From a virus: a DNA stretch of 52,777 nucleotides. The notes beneath the pieces were generated by a model. The model did not search any database, was not told where the DNA came from, and saw only the letters and a program-made list of their open reading frames with translations. Made by a program: the position numbers and the translations under genes. This document shows positions 34,355 through 41,230 of this stretch, piece after piece. How positions within the stretch are numbered: the first letter of the stretch is position 1; every line of letters starts with the position of its first letter. The stretch is taken from positions 1 through 52,777 of the IMG/VR virus record IMGVR_UViG_3300036716_000305. One strand, written 5' to 3'.

Positions 34355-34750
34355 TTACCAGACTTTCTCCTCCATGGCTTTGTGCCAAGACTTCTTCCAG
34401 TCTGACTCTCTGGCGTAAGCTTCCTCCTCGTTGTTAGCGAAGTCGTTAAAATCAAACCTACCATCCCTATACTGCTCGAAATGAATCAGTTCGTGAGCAT
34501 AGGTTGTCAAGAGTTCGTCAATAAACAGGTCATCGCTCTCTAAGAGTTGTACTCTTGAACCACAAACTATATTAATCTCTATTGGGAACTCCTCCCAAGG
34601 ATCGGTCTCTTCAAAGAAAGGGTTAAAGAAACCCTCTATGTACCATTCGGCATTTATGCCTTGGCAAGCTTCCGCATCTTCGACTACGTTCAACTCAACA
34701 TAGTCTGGCAATGCAAAGCGCATTGTTTTAGCCATTCTCTCTATGTTCAT
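34355..34750 (-). CDS. Zincin-type metallopeptidase-like protein
   Basis: This 131-residue acidic protein has TYAHELIHFEQYRDG with HELIH at residues 86-90, the HExxH zinc site, and a downstream EEEAYARE that could supply the third ligand. Small zincins of this design occur in phages and mobile elements; substrates are unknown. No signal peptide, so it acts inside the cell. AGGGG precedes the ATG. A possible host-type promoter lies just upstream (34782-34812). Confidence 0.65.
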   Translation of the reverse strand: MNIERMAKTMRFALPDYVELNVVEDAEACQGINAEWYIEGFFNPFFEETDPWEEFPIEINIVCGSRVQLLESDDLFIDELLTTYAHELIHFEQYRDGRFDFNDFANNEEEAYARESDWKKSWHKAMEEKVW

Positions 34751-34773
34751 AATTTACCCCTAAGTCATTGTAC

Positions 34774-34812
34774 TTGTTACAATTATAACAAATAATAACC
34801 ACTAAGTGTCAG
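34774..34812 (-). promoter_or_regulatory. Candidate host sigma70-type promoter with overlapping dyad
   Basis: On the minus strand CTGACA (34812-34807) is followed after 19 bases by a perfect TATAAT (34787-34782). The -10 lies inside an inverted repeat TTGTTA/TAACAA (34774-34791), which could be an operator. It stands before zincin, primase and RNA polymerase. The long spacer makes it weak on its own. Confidence 0.4.
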
Positions 34813-35114
34813 TCATCTTCATATTCTCCAGTTATTCCATCAGGATTGTAGCTCTCATGTTCCATCCAATATTCAAGGAATGATCTAAGCGCCCGAATAT
34901 CTTCGATTTTCTCTACATCAACAGATATTGACTTAAAGCCAACCTCTCTTTCATCTAAAGATGCTTTTAACGAATCACCTGAAAAGTCCACATCTTGCTG
35001 AATTACCTTACCCTCAACAAAATCCATTTCCATGTCGCTCTGTGTTGCTAGGCAAAGTAACTGCCACATCTTATGCTTCTTCTCAAAGTCATTTTCAATT
35101 ATTAGTATTTTCAT
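34809..35114 (-). CDS. Unknown 101-residue protein
   Basis: MKILIIENDFEKKHKMWQLL begins with a strand-helix pair; the middle carries strand-like acidic segments (FVEGKVIQQDVDF, FKSISVDVE), and the end is helical and acidic (FLEYWMEHESYNPDGITGEY). No family recognised. Overlaps the upstream gene by four bases. Confidence 0.55.
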   Translation of the reverse strand: MKILIIENDFEKKHKMWQLLCLATQSDMEMDFVEGKVIQQDVDFSGDSLKASLDEREVGFKSISVDVEKIEDIRALRSFLEYWMEHESYNPDGITGEYEDD

Positions 35115-35332
35115 TTGTTACTCCTTTTTAGTTCTAAAATTGCTTCTAATCCCTCAATGATAAAAGACCATTCTTGGGAGTTGTTACCCTCAAAGCACAA
35201 ATGTGACCATTCATCATTAGAGAGTGTTGTGTCTAACGCGTGTTCAATAGACTCCTTATTCCAATGAGCTATTATGATGTTATCCTCTAACGGCTCTTCT
35301 TCCAATATTTCTATTGCTTCTTTTACTAGCAT
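35111..35332 (-). CDS. Unknown 73-residue protein
   Basis: MLVKEAIEILEEEPLEDNII... with HWNKESIEHALDTTLSNDEW and an SFIIEGLEAILELK helix. The layout is common for small phage proteins of unknown role. One base separates it from the upstream gene. Confidence 0.55.
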   Translation of the reverse strand: MLVKEAIEILEEEPLEDNIIIAHWNKESIEHALDTTLSNDEWSHLCFEGNNSQEWSFIIEGLEAILELKRSNK

Positions 35333-35333
35333 T

Positions 35334-35564
35334 TTACGCTCCTACTGGTAGTATTGAAATGTCTTTATCTGATGTGTATAACGCACCGGGGCCATTACCC
35401 TCATCATCTTGACTTGGAAATAAGAACGAACCATCAGTAAACTCTATTATTGGACAAGATCTGTCCCAATACATTTCTTTCTGTTCATCCTCGGTCATCC
35501 ATCGAATTGACTGAATGACTTTCCCTTTGAATGCCTTTGTGGCTTCATCTTCCCAGTTTCTCAT
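35334..35564 (-). CDS. Unknown 76-residue protein
   Basis: MRNWEDEATKAFKGKVIQSI then RWMTEDEQKEMYWDRSCPII, EFTDGSFLFPSQDDEGNGPG: an alternating strand pattern typical of a small beta-rich domain. Overlaps the upstream gene by four bases. No function visible. Confidence 0.55.
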   Translation of the reverse strand: MRNWEDEATKAFKGKVIQSIRWMTEDEQKEMYWDRSCPIIEFTDGSFLFPSQDDEGNGPGALYTSDKDISILPVGA

Positions 35565-35737
35565 TTTATTACTCCTATGAAATCATCTAATTGGTCTTCC
35601 GTTACTTCATCATTCCATTCATCTAAATGGCTCTTCAGTAAACTTATGTATGTTCTAAACGCATCGTCCTTACTACTGGCGATAACCTTTGCTACATCTC
35701 TTACAAGCCATTCTGGCTTAATTATTTCAAAAACCAT
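35561..35737 (-). CDS. Unknown 58-residue protein
   Basis: The ATG at 35737 follows AAAGGAGTAAGT and is preferred to an upstream in-frame start that would lie in the leader. MVFEIIKPEWLVRDVAKVIA... is helical with an acidic end (EVTEDQLDDFIGVIK). No family recognised. Confidence 0.55.
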   Translation of the reverse strand: MVFEIIKPEWLVRDVAKVIASSKDDAFRTYISLLKSHLDEWNDEVTEDQLDDFIGVIK

Positions 35738-35756
35738 ACTTACTCCTTTATTATTA

Positions 35757-36836
35757 TTAATCATCTCTTTCAACCCTCATCTCTTGCAAGATGTGGCTTA
35801 TTACATCGACAGTCCAACCATTACCAAGCATACGGTATCGCTGGGTATTTGACACACCCTCTGTGTAGTTGTCAGGTACGGTTTGCAGTCTTTCGCATTC
35901 CAAAGGCGTTAGTTTGCGATAGGTTGGGTGTTCATACCGCATGTAATCATAGTTCGCAGCAGTCAGACAGTTACTCTTGTCTTTCATGTTGCGCCCTCTT
36001 CTGGTCTTTGAGTTGATAAAGGTAGCATCAAAGCAATCACCATCTTCTATCTCTGTATAGCCTTTTTTGGTGGCTTCTGGAACAACTAAAACCTTTGGCT
36101 CTCTGTGACCACCACCCATCGTTGTCAAGGTAGGGGATTTTCCATCACGGTGATAAACTCTTTTAATAGAGTCATTCCCACTTAGATCTGCATCGCCCAC
36201 ATGGCACAACCCATCCTTGGAGAACACTAACTGTCTACGGTGCTTCTCAAAGTAAGACTTTAAGTTGCCACCTTTGAAGTAGTTAGCATCTATACAGAAA
36301 CTTTTGTCTCTATCGACAACTCCATCTTCCAGAATATCCTTTAGAACAATACCCTTATCTTCGGGTTGTTCGATGTTTGGGATATTAGTCCAATACAGTC
36401 TCACTCTATTCTGAGCGCAAAGCAAAGAACTATTGATCTTTACCGGCTTACAACCTACGGCCTCGCTGATAACGTCTTGATACTCCTGTTTCATTCTTAC
36501 ATTCTCTAGCAAGAAGTATTTAGGCTTGCATTCCTTTAGCAAGCGAACAAACTCAAAGAACAACGCTGACCTTGGGTCATCAAAGTTCAACTGTTTGCCA
36601 GCGAAAGAGAATCCTTGACAGGGACTTCCACCAATCAACAAGTCAATCTCTGGAAGCTGACTTGCTTTAACTTGTGTTACATCTCCGATATGCTCCATGT
36701 TCGGAAAGTTCTTCTTAGCTATCTTCATAGCCCATTTATCAATCTCAGATGCATAATAGTTATCCACCTTTACTCCAAGTTTAGCCAGTGCTATCTGCCC
36801 ACAACTCATACCATCAAATAAACTTAATACATTCAT
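35757..36836 (-). CDS. Orphan DNA (cytosine-5) methyltransferase
   Basis: This 359-residue enzyme has C5 methyltransferase motifs: I (LSLFDGMSCGQ, residues 5-14), IV with catalytic Cys73 (GGSPCQGFSF), VI (LLENVR, Glu111), VIII (QNRVRLYW), a target-recognition region between about 180 and 310, IX (RKLTPLECERLQ) and X (RYRMLGNGWTVDVI). No restriction gene is next to it, so it probably protects phage DNA from host enzymes or marks phage DNA. Recognition sequence unknown. Confidence 0.92.
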   Translation of the reverse strand: MNVLSLFDGMSCGQIALAKLGVKVDNYYASEIDKWAMKIAKKNFPNMEHIGDVTQVKASQLPEIDLLIGGSPCQGFSFAGKQLNFDDPRSALFFEFVRLLKECKPKYFLLENVRMKQEYQDVISEAVGCKPVKINSSLLCAQNRVRLYWTNIPNIEQPEDKGIVLKDILEDGVVDRDKSFCIDANYFKGGNLKSYFEKHRRQLVFSKDGLCHVGDADLSGNDSIKRVYHRDGKSPTLTTMGGGHREPKVLVVPEATKKGYTEIEDGDCFDATFINSKTRRGRNMKDKSNCLTAANYDYMRYEHPTYRKLTPLECERLQTVPDNYTEGVSNTQRYRMLGNGWTVDVISHILQEMRVERDD

Positions 36837-36846
36837 TATGTTTCTC

Positions 36847-37242
36847 CTATCTTGTTAACATTATGCCAGAAGCCTCAATAACTGTAAAGTCACTATGCTT
36901 TATTGGCTTGTCATTTCCCACCACAAATGATGTATATTTGTAGGGATTAAAGCGCACTTTGCGAGTTGGTATGAATGTTTTGGCATTCTTATCAATCTGT
37001 ACCTTTCTTCCTAATCGGCTCACAAAGCCTTTCATTTGGACGATGTGTCCGTTAACTGTAGCTACTACAGCTTTACGCTTATCGCGTCTTATACGGGCAA
37101 CACCGGCCTCTGAGACCTGAAACGTCACATCTGAGAGCTTAATCTCGTCACAATGACCAACAACCAGCCCTGATGACTGATCTTTAATCGATAGCTTACC
37201 GTTGTGTAAGTTTCGATACACTTTGTACATTAAATTATTCAT
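36847..37242 (-). CDS. Unknown basic 131-residue protein
   Basis: MNNLMYKVYRNLHNGKLSIK... is strand-rich with Lys/Arg-rich segments (RIRRDKRKAVVATV, GFVSRLGRKVQIDKN, FIPTRKVRFNPYKY). It looks like a compact basic beta domain, perhaps nucleic-acid binding. Proteins with this 'YRNLHNGKLS...' start occur in other phages without known role. Its leader is nearly identical to that of the next upstream gene. Confidence 0.6.
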   Translation of the reverse strand: MNNLMYKVYRNLHNGKLSIKDQSSGLVVGHCDEIKLSDVTFQVSEAGVARIRRDKRKAVVATVNGHIVQMKGFVSRLGRKVQIDKNAKTFIPTRKVRFNPYKYTSFVVGNDKPIKHSDFTVIEASGIMLTR

Positions 37243-37275
37243 TTATTACTCCTATGTTATTGTTTATAACTTTCT
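37243..37275 (-). repeat. Repeated leader/ribosome-site sequence, copy 1
   Basis: Leftward AGTTATAAACAATAACATAG followed by GAGTAATAA precedes the gene starting at 37242. The second copy, before 37530, differs at one base within the shared part. Confidence 0.7.
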
Positions 37276-37530
37276 CTGCACCGGTAATCCATACTGTATG
37301 CCAGCCTCTAAAGCCTCTTTGCGATGTCTTTCGCTCCTTGCTCTTATGTGGCTAGCGACAATGTTAAGAAGCAAGAAAGTACCCTCATACAATTGCACCC
37401 CATCTTTAACCTCTTCGCCCTCAGATACTTTTATAACATTATCGATGTATCGTATAGCCGCTTCAGCGGATTCTACATCTGAAAACACTCCGTGCCACTC
37501 TAGTAGCCTCCATTCTGCGTCAGTTAACAT
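37264..37530 (-). CDS. Unknown 88-residue protein
   Basis: MLTDAEWRLLEWHGVFSDVE... is helical; the end (RARSERHRKEALEAGIQYGL) is basic. The ribosome site sits in a duplicated leader. Function unknown. Confidence 0.55.
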   Translation of the reverse strand: MLTDAEWRLLEWHGVFSDVESAEAAIRYIDNVIKVSEGEEVKDGVQLYEGTFLLLNIVASHIRARSERHRKEALEAGIQYGLPVQRKL

Positions 37531-37563
37531 ATTATTACTCCTATATTATTGTTTATAACTTTT
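37531..37563 (-). repeat. Repeated leader/ribosome-site sequence, copy 2
   Basis: Nearly identical to 37243-37275: leftward AGTTATAAACAATAATATAG then GAGTAATAA before the ATG at 37530. Confidence 0.7.
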
Positions 37564-37570
37564 TCCTCCA

Positions 37571-37654
37571 CTAGGGGAGACTCAGCCCCAGTATAGTAAA
37601 CACTATAAGCCATGTGCTTATGGTTACCGCAAGCACTAACATCATTTTTAACAT
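37571..37654 (-). CDS. Tiny membrane peptide (27 residues)
   Basis: MLKMMLVLAVTISTWLIVFT ILGLSLP is one hydrophobic helix. The ATG directly follows the upstream TAA, and GGAG is eight bases before it. A short G/C-rich inverted sequence lies around its stop. Function unknown; possibly a membrane effector. Confidence 0.45.
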   Translation of the reverse strand: MLKMMLVLAVTISTWLIVFTILGLSLP

Positions 37655-38188
37655 TTAATCATCTCCATTATTCATAAAGCCGTACTGATCTATCGACAAA
37701 AGCCATTCATTCCTTGCAATGTCCATGTCTGATGGTGCTAGCTTGTCACCCTCTACCCAGTCTACAAATGGAACTCCCCACACTACTCGAGTTTTCTGTT
37801 TATTACTCTCTAGTGCTTCAACTGCAAGCTTAGCCCTCTCTTCACCATTAAAATCTGTCTTACCTTTGGGCGCATATACCCTTACAGGGTCATCATATTT
37901 GTTTAATCTTGACCTTGCTGCGGCTTCATTCAACCTACACTTCACCATAAGATCTTTATAGTTTATTTCGTCACCATTTGACAAAATGTACGTCTTAAGT
38001 TTTGCATACACTCTCCTACCGCTTTGTGTTCCGGCCTTTTTAAAGATTTCTTCTTTAGTTTGGGCTTTTCTTAGCCTATACCTTACAGCGCCATTAGTTT
38101 TAAGACCAGTAACCTCCTTTATTTCATTGACTGTTACTTTAAAACCATCTGGAAGTGTGTGCACTACAGCCTTTCTACCTCTTTTCAT
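37655..38188 (-). CDS. Putative DNA-binding protein with two related HTH-like repeats
   Basis: This 177-residue basic protein contains two similar segments: VNEIKEVTGLKTNGAVRYRL (about residues 20-39) and INYKDLMVKCRLNEAAARSR (about 75-94), each followed by an acidic/hydrophobic end (KAQTKEEIF, KYDDPVRVY). Both look like helix-turn-helix units. It may be an early regulator. It overlaps the next gene by four bases. No named family recognised. Confidence 0.55.
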   Translation of the reverse strand: MKRGRKAVVHTLPDGFKVTVNEIKEVTGLKTNGAVRYRLRKAQTKEEIFKKAGTQSGRRVYAKLKTYILSNGDEINYKDLMVKCRLNEAAARSRLNKYDDPVRVYAPKGKTDFNGEERAKLAVEALESNKQKTRVVWGVPFVDWVEGDKLAPSDMDIARNEWLLSIDQYGFMNNGDD

Positions 38189-38601
38189 TTAATTCTCCTT
38201 GTTTTGGTCCAGTGATTGGGTGCATATTCTACATCTTCTTCTATGTAAACATCAGGCTCATCTTCTTCGATGTAGTCATCATCGTTCAAGTCTGTAAAGA
38301 CAAAACGATCGTTACCTCCCTCGTAGATGTCAGAGTCACCCGTATCTTTTGCTTCTTGTTTTGCTGCCCTCTCATTGAGCATGATAGCCATACACTCATT
38401 CATCGCATCAAGCGGAGAGATGATCTCTGAAGATGTTATATTTAATTCTATTGTGTGAATTAAACACTTGCCGGTGATTGAGCGAACCTCCATCGTTTCT
38501 TTACCAAAAGACAGTAACACACCAATCAGCCTTACATCATCAGTAAATTGGTGAAACACTTTGATAAATCTTCCTCGATTACTTCCTGTCCATGCTTTCA
38601 T
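38185..38601 (-). CDS. Unknown 138-residue acidic protein with a primase-derived segment
   Basis: The N-terminal half is strand-like (FIKVFHQFTDDVRLIGVLLS). The C-terminal half holds GGNDRFVFTDLNDDDY, matching GGKDRFAFTDMNDAGVY of the phage primase zinc ribbon but without the cysteines. The DNA match is 37 of 40 bases (38280-38319 against 34163-34202). The end is very acidic. It could be a decoy or a recombination product; function unknown. Confidence 0.6.
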   Translation of the reverse strand: MKAWTGSNRGRFIKVFHQFTDDVRLIGVLLSFGKETMEVRSITGKCLIHTIELNITSSEIISPLDAMNECMAIMLNERAAKQEAKDTGDSDIYEGGNDRFVFTDLNDDDYIEEDEPDVYIEEDVEYAPNHWTKTRRIK

Positions 38602-38765
38602 CTCAAATCTCCTAAATATCTACTCGCATCCATCCATAACGACTCATAAGAGCCTAGCTTGGCTAGTTTAAGCCTAACATCACCGGGCAATTCATCCCAG
38701 TGGTTATATACCGCCCATTTATTAAGTAATTTCACTTGATTTCTATTTAATGTTCTTGTTGACAT
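38598..38765 (-). CDS. Unknown 55-residue protein
   Basis: MSTRTLNRNQVKLLNKWAVY then NHWDELPGDVRLKLAKLGSY: two helices with conserved-looking Trp residues. CAGGAGAAATACG precedes the ATG; its stop overlaps the next start (ATGA). It is too short for typical gene callers but well supported by spacing. Confidence 0.6.
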   Translation of the reverse strand: MSTRTLNRNQVKLLNKWAVYNHWDELPGDVRLKLAKLGSYESLWMDASRYLGDLR

Positions 38766-38871
38766 CGTATTTCTCCTGTGTTTTCTTATTAATTTTATTA
38801 GCTGTTTCCTTGATGCCCACCATACAGTAGGCTATCAAGAGAGTGATTAAACCTAAAAGTATGATAATCAT
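38743..38871 (-). CDS. Tiny membrane protein (42 residues)
   Basis: MIIILLGLITLLIAYCMVGI is a membrane span, then KETANKINKKTQEKYDVNKN forms a charged tail. The ATG overlaps the upstream stop (ATGA), and the end overlaps the next gene by 23 bases. Function unknown. Confidence 0.5.
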   Translation of the reverse strand: MIIILLGLITLLIAYCMVGIKETANKINKKTQEKYDVNKNIK

Positions 38872-39083
38872 GCGTACATACCATCTATGAACTCTATTTC
38901 AACCCCGATACATCTGTCGGGATCTCCTTGGGCTTCACATTCTCTAGTGGATAGCCAATGACCCTCGCCAGACATATCCTCAGTTAGATGAACGCAGTGC
39001 TCGCAGTGTTCGCAATGAATACCATCATCGAAAACCTCATCCATGCAGTATTGTCGGTCTGCTAACCATTGTTCCTTACTCAC
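38868..39083 (-). CDS. Small Cys/His-rich protein (possible zinc binder)
   Basis: This 71-residue acidic product has GIHCEHCEHCVHLTED and two more Cys (RECEAQ, DRCIGV). Paired CxxC units suggest zinc binding. The GTG start at 39083 overlaps the upstream gene by eight bases. No family recognised. Confidence 0.55.
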   Translation of the reverse strand: MSKEQWLADRQYCMDEVFDDGIHCEHCEHCVHLTEDMSGEGHWLSTRECEAQGDPDRCIGVEIEFIDGMYA

Positions 39084-39249
39084 AATTCACCTCCTCTTCA
39101 AAGTTCAACGCTAAATTTACCACTTTAACGTCATCATATCCGTTGTCAGTCCAACTCTGTTTGATGCGTAACGCTGTTTCTTTACAAACAAGGTGATTAA
39201 CAACCTCTGCGCCACCAACCCATACTGTATATGTGCCTTCTCTTTTCAT
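39076..39249 (-). CDS. Unknown 57-residue protein
   Basis: MKREGTYTVWVGGAEVVNHL then VCKETALRIKQSWTDNGYDD and VKVVNLALNFEEEVNCE: strand-helix-strand. It resembles small phage proteins predicted to fold as a single compact domain. AAGGAG precedes it. Function unknown. Confidence 0.55.
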   Translation of the reverse strand: MKREGTYTVWVGGAEVVNHLVCKETALRIKQSWTDNGYDDVKVVNLALNFEEEVNCE

Positions 39250-39259
39250 TTCTTACTCC

Positions 39260-39982
39260 TTATAGGTTTATTAACTTACTAATTGTGTCAATCACAAAGC
39301 CACTTGTATCTTTCTTTGCTGACCCTTTGGCTGACAATCCAACGACAACGCGTTTCTCATCTAAGAATCGCATATCGTGCTTATCTCCATCAATTACCTT
39401 TCGACCCTTAAAGGTCTTAGGGAATATCTTTGTTCTGAATACTACGGCAATGTTATTATCTGTATCCCACACATGCTCCAGAGACTTGAGATATTCTTCA
39501 GAGTGTTCGCTGTAGCTGTATGTAAGATGATAATTGCTAGGAAGTACCTTGTTGGATCTGTTGCCAACCTTAGTATAGTCATAGAACTGAATGTCCGGGA
39601 ACTCTTCCACGACCTTGAACCAGTTGACATCCGAAATAACATTTAGTCGAACAACTGGGATTTCGCCTTTCTTTTGGCATTTTATTTGTATCTTGGCAAG
39701 CTCACCTCTCAAGATCATCATAAATGTCTTGCGGTCTTTGTGAAATAACTCAGCCTTAGCCTTACGAGCTTTGATTACATTTGGGAAATTACCATGACCT
39801 GCTGATCTTAAGCATCCCTCCGTGCATCCAGCTTGCTCTTGCTTTGGACACAAGATAGGGTCTGGGTACAACGAAAGACCAAAAGTAACGTACTTCTTAA
39901 GGCCTCTAATAGCCATTTCGATGGCTAATTCGTTACTTTTCTCAAGTTTGGCATTGGACTTGCCGGGTGCTAGTAGTTGCAT
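39260..39982 (-). CDS. GP88-like phage protein
   Basis: This 240-residue protein has CPKQEQAGCTEGCLRSAG, then ARKAKAELFHKDRKTFMMIL, a central VVRLNVISDVNWFKVVEEFP with IQFYDYTKV, and LPSNYHLTYSYSEHS. This order (Cys cluster, N-A-R helix, 'R.N..SD', 'DYTK', 'N..lt.S.S') matches the mycobacteriophage Gene product 88 superfamily, whose role is unknown. Conserved cysteines suggest metal or cluster binding. A hairpin repeat lies upstream (40033-40091). Confidence 0.6.
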   Translation of the reverse strand: MQLLAPGKSNAKLEKSNELAIEMAIRGLKKYVTFGLSLYPDPILCPKQEQAGCTEGCLRSAGHGNFPNVIKARKAKAELFHKDRKTFMMILRGELAKIQIKCQKKGEIPVVRLNVISDVNWFKVVEEFPDIQFYDYTKVGNRSNKVLPSNYHLTYSYSEHSEEYLKSLEHVWDTDNNIAVVFRTKIFPKTFKGRKVIDGDKHDMRFLDEKRVVVGLSAKGSAKKDTSGFVIDTISKLINL

Positions 39983-40032
39983 ATTAATGCTCCTTTATTA
40001 TTATTAATTATCAATTGCTTATGGTGTAAGTT

Positions 40033-40091
40033 TAACACACCTCATTGCCATCTGCAAGTTTTTATCCTCACAAATGGCAATAGGTTGTATT
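40033..40091 (-). repeat. Hairpin cassette family B, copy 1
   Basis: Leftward AATACAACCTATTGCCAT pairs with ATGGCAATGAGGTGTG across a 19-22 base loop. The flanks match copy 2 at 40474-40521 while the loops differ. Confidence 0.65.
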
Positions 40092-40401
40092 ATTGTTGCT
40101 TGTTAGATGGAGCAAAGTCAACATGCGCCACAGTAAACTCTGGCACTTTGAACTTAGACTCTTGAGATTGACCCATTGTCGGTGTAACCGTAACAATGAC
40201 AGGTGAACCAACCTTGAAATGATTGTTCAAGAACTCAGCAGTACTTTCAAAGGCCGTAAGAGGGAAGAACTCCGCTCTTGACTCGCCCTTAACTTGGTAG
40301 TTATGAGCCACCGATACCTTGGTGACTGACTTCTTACCGTTACGTGCTGGGAAATACTTAAGTGCTGCAATGTTACCTGCTAATGTGAAAGTTGTTTTCA
40401 T
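40090..40401 (-). CDS. SSB-like OB-fold protein
   Basis: This 103-residue protein resembles a bacterial-type SSB core: TLAGNIAALKYFPARNGKKS, VTKVSVAHNYQVKGESRAEF, FPLTAFESTAEFLNNHFKVG, SPVIVTVTPTMGQ. It lacks the acidic tail of SSB and ends in NKQQ. It lies in the early block near the control region. It could protect single-stranded DNA or assist the virion polymerase, as host SSB does for N4 vRNAP; the latter is speculation. Confidence 0.65.
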   Translation of the reverse strand: MKTTFTLAGNIAALKYFPARNGKKSVTKVSVAHNYQVKGESRAEFFPLTAFESTAEFLNNHFKVGSPVIVTVTPTMGQSQESKFKVPEFTVAHVDFAPSNKQQ

Positions 40402-40473
40402 GATATTTATACCTTTTGTTTTATTATAAGTGCCTCCGTAGCCTCATGACTACAGATAGCGTGATGTATTTAA

Positions 40474-40521
40474 TAACACATCTCATTGCCATCTTTATTG
40501 AAGATAGCAATAGGCTGTATT
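40474..40521 (-). repeat. Hairpin cassette family B, copy 2
   Basis: Leftward AATACAGCCTATTGCTATC pairs with GATGGCAATGAGATGTG, with G-U pairs that exist only in leftward RNA. Shares flanks with 40033-40091. Confidence 0.65.
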
Positions 40522-40606
40522 ACTTGATAAGAATCCAAGCGATTATAAAAGGAATAGCTGTCAGGCATGCTCCAGATATTACTAATAACATTTCTGCATC
40601 GTTCAT
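40520..40606 (-). CDS. Tiny membrane peptide (28 residues)
   Basis: MNDAEMLLVISGACLTAIPF IIAWILIK, one hydrophobic helix. Its ATG overlaps the upstream TGA (ATGA). A GGGGGGTG stretch lies six bases before. Function unknown. Confidence 0.45.
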   Translation of the reverse strand: MNDAEMLLVISGACLTAIPFIIAWILIK

Positions 40607-40842
40607 AGCACCCCCCATCGCTCTAGTTGAGCCTCTGTGAAGTCTCCATACTTGCCAAATGCCTTCAAGTCATGGCGAAATTGAGCTTCCTCCATCTCTT
40701 GGGTTTCGCTCAGTATCAACAAGAGCCTTTCTATCTCAGACCCTTGTTGACCCTCTGTCAAGTACTCAAACCACTCACAAACCTCTTCGCTTGGTCTGGA
40801 CAAGTGTACTTCTTTCCAGCAATCACTAAACATATTAAACAT
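40603..40842 (-). CDS. Unknown 79-residue protein
   Basis: MFNMFSDCWKEVHLSRPSEE... is acidic and helical (LLLILSETQEMEEAQFRHDL) and ends LERWGVL. Its ribosome site GGAGGTG lies in hairpin cassette A copy 1. Function unknown. Confidence 0.55.
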   Translation of the reverse strand: MFNMFSDCWKEVHLSRPSEEVCEWFEYLTEGQQGSEIERLLLILSETQEMEEAQFRHDLKAFGKYGDFTEAQLERWGVL

Positions 40843-40909
40843 AACGCACCTCCAGTGCTAAAGTAAACGATAGAGACTGCTCGTTAGAACAGCCTCGACT
40901 CTTACTCTA
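40843..40909 (-). repeat. Hairpin cassette family A, copy 1
   Basis: Leftward the unit begins with the stop codon (TAGAGTAAGAGTC), has a 10-bp stem (GAGGCTGTTC/GAGCAGTCTC, loop TAAC), then TATCGTTTACTTTAGCAC and GGAGGTGC, the ribosome site of the next gene. Two G-U pairs work only in leftward RNA. Confidence 0.8.
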
Positions 40910-41164
40910 TCCAATCCCAAAGTTCATTGAACATATGAACTTATAAATAGCTGGCTGAGACTTGCCATTAGGCCAGATCTTAGTCATCTTAAAGGACTGT
41001 GTGTATGGCTCTTCTTTCATGAACCATTTACGAAACGCAACGCGTCTCTTTGGTGAACTATCAAGTTCCTTAATCCACTTAGGATTAAACACCTTAAACT
41101 CAATTAAGGATTCGCCCGACTCATGGTGTGTTGCACCTGTCATTTCATAGCTTTCTTCTAACAA
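40907..41164 (-). CDS. Unknown 85-residue protein (TTG start)
   Basis: (TTG)LEESYEMTGATHHESGESL, then basic segments (FNPKWIKELDSSPKRRVAFR). TTG at 41164 is six bases after GGAGG in cassette A copy 2; an ATG seven codons later lacks such a site. Its stop codon forms the first bases of cassette copy 1. Function unknown. Confidence 0.5.
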   Translation of the reverse strand: MLEESYEMTGATHHESGESLIEFKVFNPKWIKELDSSPKRRVAFRKWFMKEEPYTQSFKMTKIWPNGKSQPAIYKFICSMNFGIG

Positions 41165-41230
41165 TTTGCACCTCCGTGCTTAAAGTAAACGATAAAGGCT
41201 ACTCTATGAATAGCCTTGACTCTTACTCTA
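41165..41230 (-). repeat. Hairpin cassette family A, copy 2
   Basis: Same plan as 40843-40909: TAGAGTAAGAGTC, a 9-bp stem (AAGGCTATT/AGTAGCCTT), TATCGTTTACTTTAAGCAC, then GGAGGTGC. Stem bases differ from copy 1 but pairing is kept. Confidence 0.8.

Noticed and set aside
35757-36836. Restriction-modification system
   Set aside because: Neighbouring genes are small unknown proteins with no nuclease motif, so only an orphan methyltransferase is supported.
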